From positions 1 through 64,000 of the forward strand of contig JAHBXR010000025.1 of NCBI GenBank assembly GCA_019636335.1: DNA of 64,000 nt. The letters are read 5' to 3'. The stretch is from Pirellulales bacterium (GTDB lineage: Bacteria > Planctomycetota > Planctomycetia > Pirellulales > JAEUIK01). Every line of letters begins with the position of its first letter. Within the stretch, counting starts at the first letter, position 1. The translations under genes were made by a program, and so were the position numbers. Under the pieces are notes generated by a model, which saw only the letters and a program-made list of their open reading frames with translations, searched no databases and had not been told where the DNA came from. Positions 60,301 through 64,000 of this stretch are shown piece by piece.

Positions 60301-60748
60301 CGAGAACCAATACGTCTTCAGTTCGCTCGGTCCGGCTAGCACCTGCACGGTCTGGACCTCGCACCGAGCGACGTTCGTGCTCCTGGCCTCGGGTTGTGCG
60401 CTCGTGGGAGGCTTGCTGCTGCTGTACGTACCGGCGCTGCGCCAACGCGGGGTGCTGCTGGCCGCCGCTATCGCCGCGGCAAGTGCGGCCCTGCTGTTCC
60501 CCGACTACACCATGTTGATGACCCAGGCCGCGAGCGCCGGGGTCGTCTTGGCGTTGGTAGCAGGCTTGCTCGAGACTTTCGCCGCGCGGCGCCGCATTCG
60601 CCCGGCCGCGACGGGTTCGGCCAGTACTAGCGAGCGGCGGTCGACGCACAGCGGCGGATCTCGCCGACCACCGCAAGTCGGCTCGCTTGATTCGACCGAA
60701 ACAGCTCCCGTGGCCCTCGAGGCTGCCTCTCCGGATTCCGTTCCATGA
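57329..60748 (+). CDS. Giant secreted planctomycete protein of unknown function (first of tandem pair)
   Basis: The 1139-residue product probably starts at a TTG (57329; later starts possible) and has a signal peptide ending near LAAAQ (residue about 55). The mature part is a long beta-rich sequence without a domain I recognise. Repeated patterns such as GEHRVTLTVVVPL, RIELVVPAAGAVGQLA and GTKQIALTLPRPIV suggest many beta-sandwich modules. At the C-terminus (about 1010-1090) three hydrophobic helices (FVLLASGCALVGGLLLLYV; LLAAAIAAASAALLF; AGVVLALVAGLLETFA) anchor it in the membrane. It ends in ATGA, coupled with the next large gene. No enzyme motif is visible. Confidence 0.85.
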   Translation: MNPWTTRGCPTLGNRTANRPRYPRTGRYLLRACRLLTIVAAALLLSCWPGLAAAQNAETPPARSAPATSGGSPDAAKPVVEAEPSVFWLPDKSGELQPVINFPLEEFETLRNVERGLNAAARPPDYHLSYTAKGVVRERTVELEVAFTIGVSVDHWVRIPLRMAEGIKTGPEVYAGEGESFLVLDSGADGHVLWLRGKPGEHRVTLTVVVPLSSVGRDARLKLGLPRVPTSRIELVVPAAGAVGQLAEGLVAERDISAPEETRFALVGLGSEVDFAWRAGEAGMPEAPVVLSASGTLVTQIDGRSASTDVRLKIKSREGEFDRFRIRLPAGAELVLGQQPGYSLVPVTDAATTPGSKTDRRVIEVRLDKRATEASLQLVIEQSHSSVGPNEYIDLGGVEVLGAVPQTGHIAVSVVGDWQVVWGDRRNVRQVATLPAPLEVESLAGAFEYLNQPCSLLARVVPRTSRVAVDPQFVFFVDRDEIRMQATLRYTVRGAKVFGLELALADEGWQIDEIGPANLVDLFGVAFDKLDPLNIPLLQPITGEVELTLRAHRALDEGTKQIALTLPRPIVNSVGPATVVIVPADNVDLVPRLEEIAGLAQPGNPPRLELPPRERDPFYYRGDVQKALFAADFDVHSRRVTAELAANVEVDKEATQVDELLVYRIAHESLTQLTVEVPESLLAGEGPQFLLAGTPLEWSRLESTTPPPAANGPRVARLRLLLPTPRIGACEIGVRYLASSERLPPETSVVREIPLIVPVDCDEVQGSLTLRARPGIELSTRDEVWQPVADDGNLRASGIHLAAAPPAPRLTVTANLEDPLALSGTWVNRAWVQSWFGVAERRDRAVYRLTSHRPQWSLTLPRGIIAESLRVRLDGQTIPPAVTNGVLTVPLGVEAADRGRIVELQYQFANRPPRGALLLDAPRFDSNTLVERTLWQIVLPAEEHLLYADTNLSRAFDWSWQGYYWARQPWWGQAELEAWSGAARAGDIPRSENQYVFSSLGPASTCTVWTSHRATFVLLASGCALVGGLLLLYVPALRQRGVLLAAAIAAASAALLFPDYTMLMTQAASAGVVLALVAGLLETFAARRRIRPAATGSASTSERRSTHSGGSRRPPQVGSLDSTETAPVALEAASPDSVP

Positions 60749-63700
60749 TCCGCCCCTCAGGCACCCCCTGCGCGGCATTCCGCGCTTGCTTGCTTGCCGT
60801 GCTCGTGGCGTGTCATGGGCCACGAGCCGGCGCGCAGCCACCGAGCGAGACCCCGTCGACGAAGTTTCGGCGCGTCTACGTGCCGGCCGATCGGGTCTCG
60901 GAATGGCCCGTACTGAAGGTGCCTTACAAGACGGTTCCCCCCGCGGAGTTCGAAAGCTGGATCCGCCAGATCGACGAGGCCGTGAACGATCCCCACGGCG
61001 CTCCCTTGGCGGCCCATGTGTCGGCGGCCCATTACACGGCCGAGTGGGATGGTGCGCAGCGACTTTCGGGCGAGGCCCGCTTGACCCTCTCGCATCTTGC
61101 CGCGGCGCCCGCCCTGCTGCCGCTCGAACCCTGCAACGTGGCCATCGCGCGCCCTCATTGGGCCGAAGTGGACGAGGCCAGCGAGTCCGACCTGCCCGCT
61201 CTGGGACTCGATTCCTCGCGTCGCCTGGCGGTACTGGTCGATCGTGCGGGAACGCTGGTCTTCGATTGGCAACTCGTCCATCGCGGGGCAGCGACGGGCG
61301 CCGTGACGTTCGACCTGCAATTGCCGCGCGGCGTTGAATCGACACTCGACTTGCGCCTGCCCACCGGTTGGCGCGTCGAGGCCAGCCAGGGCATCGTCAC
61401 GCCCCCGGACACGACCAACGCGACCGCGTCGCAAGTGTGGCGATTGGAATTCGGCGCTCATACGAGCACCATCTTGTCGTTCATGGCGATCGACGCCGTG
61501 ACCCCCGAGGACCGCGCGATCGTCCGGCAAACGTCGACCTACGACCTCTCGTTGAGTGGCGTGGAAGTGGCCGTGCAGTTGGAATTCGACGTGCGCGACA
61601 AGCCGCTCCGCGACCTGGTGGTGCGCGTGCCGAATGCGCTGCGTCTGGTTTCGGCACGCCTGGGCGAGGAGCGACTGTCGTGGACGAGCAACGAATTGAG
61701 CGGGACGCAAGAGACCGCCCTCACGCTGCACTTCGAAGAACCGGTGCTCGGCACGAAACGAATCGTGCGGTTACAGGCCGTAGCCCCCGCGGTGGTCGAC
61801 GAGCTCTGGCGATTGCCGGTTTGCCGTCCGCAAGGCGTCTTCTGGCAAGAAGGGACCGCGACGCTCCGCGTCGACGAGTCGCTGGTGGCCGAGAGCTTGC
61901 AGACGACGGGAGCCCGGCAGACGAGCGTCGGTCCGCTGGCCGAACCGCTGCTGGGTCATGCCATCGGGCTGCAGTTCTTCGCCGTCGACGGTCAGGTCGA
62001 ACTGCTGCTACGACCCACCCGTTCGGTCACCGACTGCGACAACGTCGCACTCTATGAATCGAGCGGCACGGAAATCCTCGTCCGTCTGGCCACGCAACTT
62101 CGCGTGTCGAACGGCGACCGCTTTACCGTCATGGCCGAGCTCCATCCCGGCTGGAACGTCGAATCGCTCGAGGTGGCGCCGGCCGGCACGCTGGCCGAAT
62201 GGCGCGTGGAACCGTCGGAAGGGGACGTCTCGCGTTTGCTGCTGCGGTTGACCGAACCGGTGACGGTCGAACACCCCGTCACCGTGCGCTTGACGGCGCA
62301 TCGTTTGCGCGCGGATCTCGAGGAAACGATCCGGCTGGAAGATCTGCGCGTGGCCAGGTACGAACGCGTCGATGTGCGGCACGAGTGGCTGGGGCTCGCC
62401 ACTTCCTCGGCGCAGCGCCTTGAATTCGAGGCCACCCATGCGCCAACGCCGCTCGACACCTCGCTGCGCACCATGCTGGATGCAACCTTGTTTGAAGGCG
62501 CCCCGGATGCCGTCTACTACGACTGGCGTACCGCCCCCGACGAGGCGGCCGTGCGGTTCGTCAATCAGCGACCCGCCTACACGGGCACGGTGCGCGTCGA
62601 CGTCGCTGTCCACGCGAACGAGCTCGCCGAGACCACGACCGTCGAGTGCGTGCCGACGGGCAATCGAGTGGATCGCATGCTGGTGCAATTCATCCCCCCG
62701 CGCGACGAACCGATAATCTGGCAACAAGGTGATGACGACGGCAGTTGGTTTACCGCGCGGCGGCTCGAAGAACGTCCACTCCGCGCGGCGGGCTTTTTGT
62801 CGAGCGACGAAGTCTGGGAAATTCATCTCCGCCAGCCGCGCAGCGTGGCCTTCACGCTCGAAGCGGTGCGCTCCGTGCCACGTACCGATCTCCAGACGCT
62901 ATCGCTAGCGACGCTGCCCGAAGCCACGAGTCAATCGGCGACCGTTTCCATCAGTTCGACCCCCGACGCGGCGGTGGTCGTCGACAATCATCGTTTGCAG
63001 CCGATTCCGCCCCTGGCGACGACGGCGTCCCTCCTCCCGTTGGCCACCTTCCGCTACTCGACCAGCGACATCGTCAACACGGAAATCGATCCCGTGCTCG
63101 TCGTCCATCGCGCGGCGGCCTCGCCCCCCGAGGCGGCCGCCGTGGCCTGGTCGTCGCATCTCGACTCGCAGTACGATGCCCAAGGCGCGGCCCAACACCT
63201 GCTCTCCTTGCGTCTGACCAGGCAGGGGCTCGACCGCCTGGCGCTCGAGATGCCCCGCGGCAGCATGGTACGCGAAGTACGGCTCGACGGACATTCTCTG
63301 CCGCGGCACGTGGAAGATCGCACGCTGACGATTCCGCTCGCACCGTCCGGCGCGAACGCGCTGGTCGAGGTGCGTTATTCGACGCAACACTCCTCCTGGA
63401 GCAGCGTGGACTCGCTGGAGGACCCGACCCCGCGCCTGCCCGCCGGCTTGGAGCGGTTGAATCACACCTGGCGCGTGGCCCTGCCCCACGATGTGCAACT
63501 GCTCTCGCCGCCGTCGCATTCCACCCTGGAAGAAGAAGGGCCCGACGATTGGGGGCAACGCTGGTTCGGTCTCTTTGCCTGGGGGCCGCGGGGCGAGACC
63601 TTCCTGCCCTGGAACCGGGACGATTGGTACACGCTCGTGGCCGGCGATGCCCGCGCGACCGCCGCCGAACGCGCGGTGACCAAGACGCTGACCGTCTTGG

Positions 63701-64000
63701 GAAGCGATGCCCCTACGACCAATAGCAAACCGCAGACTTGGGGCGCGCTCGTTGAAGGAGCCGCGACGGCCTTGCGCCCGGCCTGGCACGTCCTCGTCGA
63801 CGAGCACGCCCTGCTCGAGGTCGGCGTCACCCCGCAGTCGGTCCCCGCGACCCCCGCCACCATTCGGCCCCTGGATCGGGGCGAGGATCGACTTGCAGCC
63901 GCCGGACTGTTGCTCGTGGCACACGAACAGACGCTGCTGCTCACGACCTCGCGACGCGGAGCCGAGCACGCTCGCGAACTCGATCCGCCTCCATCGGGCG
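60745..64000 (+). CDS. Giant secreted planctomycete protein, partial (second of tandem pair)
   Basis: The frame from the ATG at 60745 has no stop up to the window edge, giving at least 1085 residues; the 3' end lies outside. It begins with a signal peptide (FRACLLAVLVACHGPRAGAQ). Its start overlaps the stop of the preceding gene (ATGA). The N-terminal part has the same style as the first protein: a hydrophobic 'VPxxxFExW' segment (VPYKTVPPAEFESWI), then beta-rich stretches with LVFDWQLVHRGAATGAVTFDL and LPRGVESTLDLRLPTG. This resembles LPLEEFETL and LKLGLPRVPTSRIELVVP in the upstream protein. It is probably a diverged tandem duplicate; no known domain is seen. Confidence 0.85.
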   Translation, partial: MIRPSGTPCAAFRACLLAVLVACHGPRAGAQPPSETPSTKFRRVYVPADRVSEWPVLKVPYKTVPPAEFESWIRQIDEAVNDPHGAPLAAHVSAAHYTAEWDGAQRLSGEARLTLSHLAAAPALLPLEPCNVAIARPHWAEVDEASESDLPALGLDSSRRLAVLVDRAGTLVFDWQLVHRGAATGAVTFDLQLPRGVESTLDLRLPTGWRVEASQGIVTPPDTTNATASQVWRLEFGAHTSTILSFMAIDAVTPEDRAIVRQTSTYDLSLSGVEVAVQLEFDVRDKPLRDLVVRVPNALRLVSARLGEERLSWTSNELSGTQETALTLHFEEPVLGTKRIVRLQAVAPAVVDELWRLPVCRPQGVFWQEGTATLRVDESLVAESLQTTGARQTSVGPLAEPLLGHAIGLQFFAVDGQVELLLRPTRSVTDCDNVALYESSGTEILVRLATQLRVSNGDRFTVMAELHPGWNVESLEVAPAGTLAEWRVEPSEGDVSRLLLRLTEPVTVEHPVTVRLTAHRLRADLEETIRLEDLRVARYERVDVRHEWLGLATSSAQRLEFEATHAPTPLDTSLRTMLDATLFEGAPDAVYYDWRTAPDEAAVRFVNQRPAYTGTVRVDVAVHANELAETTTVECVPTGNRVDRMLVQFIPPRDEPIIWQQGDDDGSWFTARRLEERPLRAAGFLSSDEVWEIHLRQPRSVAFTLEAVRSVPRTDLQTLSLATLPEATSQSATVSISSTPDAAVVVDNHRLQPIPPLATTASLLPLATFRYSTSDIVNTEIDPVLVVHRAAASPPEAAAVAWSSHLDSQYDAQGAAQHLLSLRLTRQGLDRLALEMPRGSMVREVRLDGHSLPRHVEDRTLTIPLAPSGANALVEVRYSTQHSSWSSVDSLEDPTPRLPAGLERLNHTWRVALPHDVQLLSPPSHSTLEEEGPDDWGQRWFGLFAWGPRGETFLPWNRDDWYTLVAGDARATAAERAVTKTLTVLGSDAPTTNSKPQTWGALVEGAATALRPAWHVLVDEHALLEVGVTPQSVPATPATIRPLDRGEDRLAAAGLLLVAHEQTLLLTTSRRGAEHARELDPPPSG

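Overview
This 64 kb window looks like chromosomal DNA of a planctomycete, most likely of the order Pirellulales. The reasons are high GC content, loosely spaced genes with few strong Shine-Dalgarno sites, a DUF1501 Tat-exported protein, a TIGR03009-type secreted protein, a PurL with PurS-like repeats fused at its N-terminus, a flotillin/NfeD module, a WYL regulator behind a TolC lipoprotein, and very large secreted proteins with no recognisable domain. The assignment rests on gene content, not on a marker gene. I see no rRNA, tRNA, CRISPR array, IS element or prophage.

Layout. 0.2-5.2 kb (+): a YgiQ radical SAM protein, two RNA methyltransferase-type enzymes and a secreted alpha/beta hydrolase; the gaps carry four copies of a small palindromic repeat. 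5.2-9.9 kb (-): a tyrA-purL-purQ operon. 10-18 kb: an orphan GspF-like protein, a ThiS/MoaD-like sulfur carrier, XerC, a small conserved protein, a GNA1162-like lipoprotein, a BshB1-type deacetylase, a small lipoprotein, an M32 carboxypeptidase and an unknown protein. 18-24 kb (+): a TolC-family lipoprotein preceded by a 27-bp-periodic repeat, a WYL regulator overlapping it, a secreted beta-propeller protein and HolB. 24-29 kb: YjbQ, an SDR epimerase, a DUF1501 protein, Tag and a beta-hydroxyacid dehydrogenase. 28.9-33.7 kb (-): a membrane-microdomain operon (long NfeD, short NfeD, FloA, proline-rich partner). 33.9-42.7 kb: a TIGR03009 protein, a di-heme peroxidase lipoprotein, a VOC protein, a decayed zeta-toxin-like gene with its small downstream partner, a membrane protein, an MDR oxidoreductase, a cold-shock protein, a TPR protein and an RluA-type pseudouridine synthase.

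42.8-55 kb (-) is a surface-glycan cluster read from HldE downward: ADP-heptose synthesis (HldE), a GT9 heptosyltransferase, a DegT aminotransferase, a nucleotide-sugar epimerase with an altered catalytic motif, a polyprenyl-phosphate-type GT2, a DUF2142 membrane protein, a lone type II thioesterase and two membrane-anchored SGNH hydrolases. This suggests a heptose- and amino-sugar-containing glycan that may be acylated. 55-64 kb: a hypothetical gene behind an attenuator-like hairpin, an inositol monophosphatase, and two giant secreted proteins in tandem. The second giant gene starts inside the stop codon of the first and stays open to the window edge, at least 1085 codons.

The most unusual material is the tandem giant secreted proteins, the zeta-toxin remnant, the glycan cluster with its stray thioesterase, and several intergenic repeat families (palindromes, heptad repeats, a 27-bp array).
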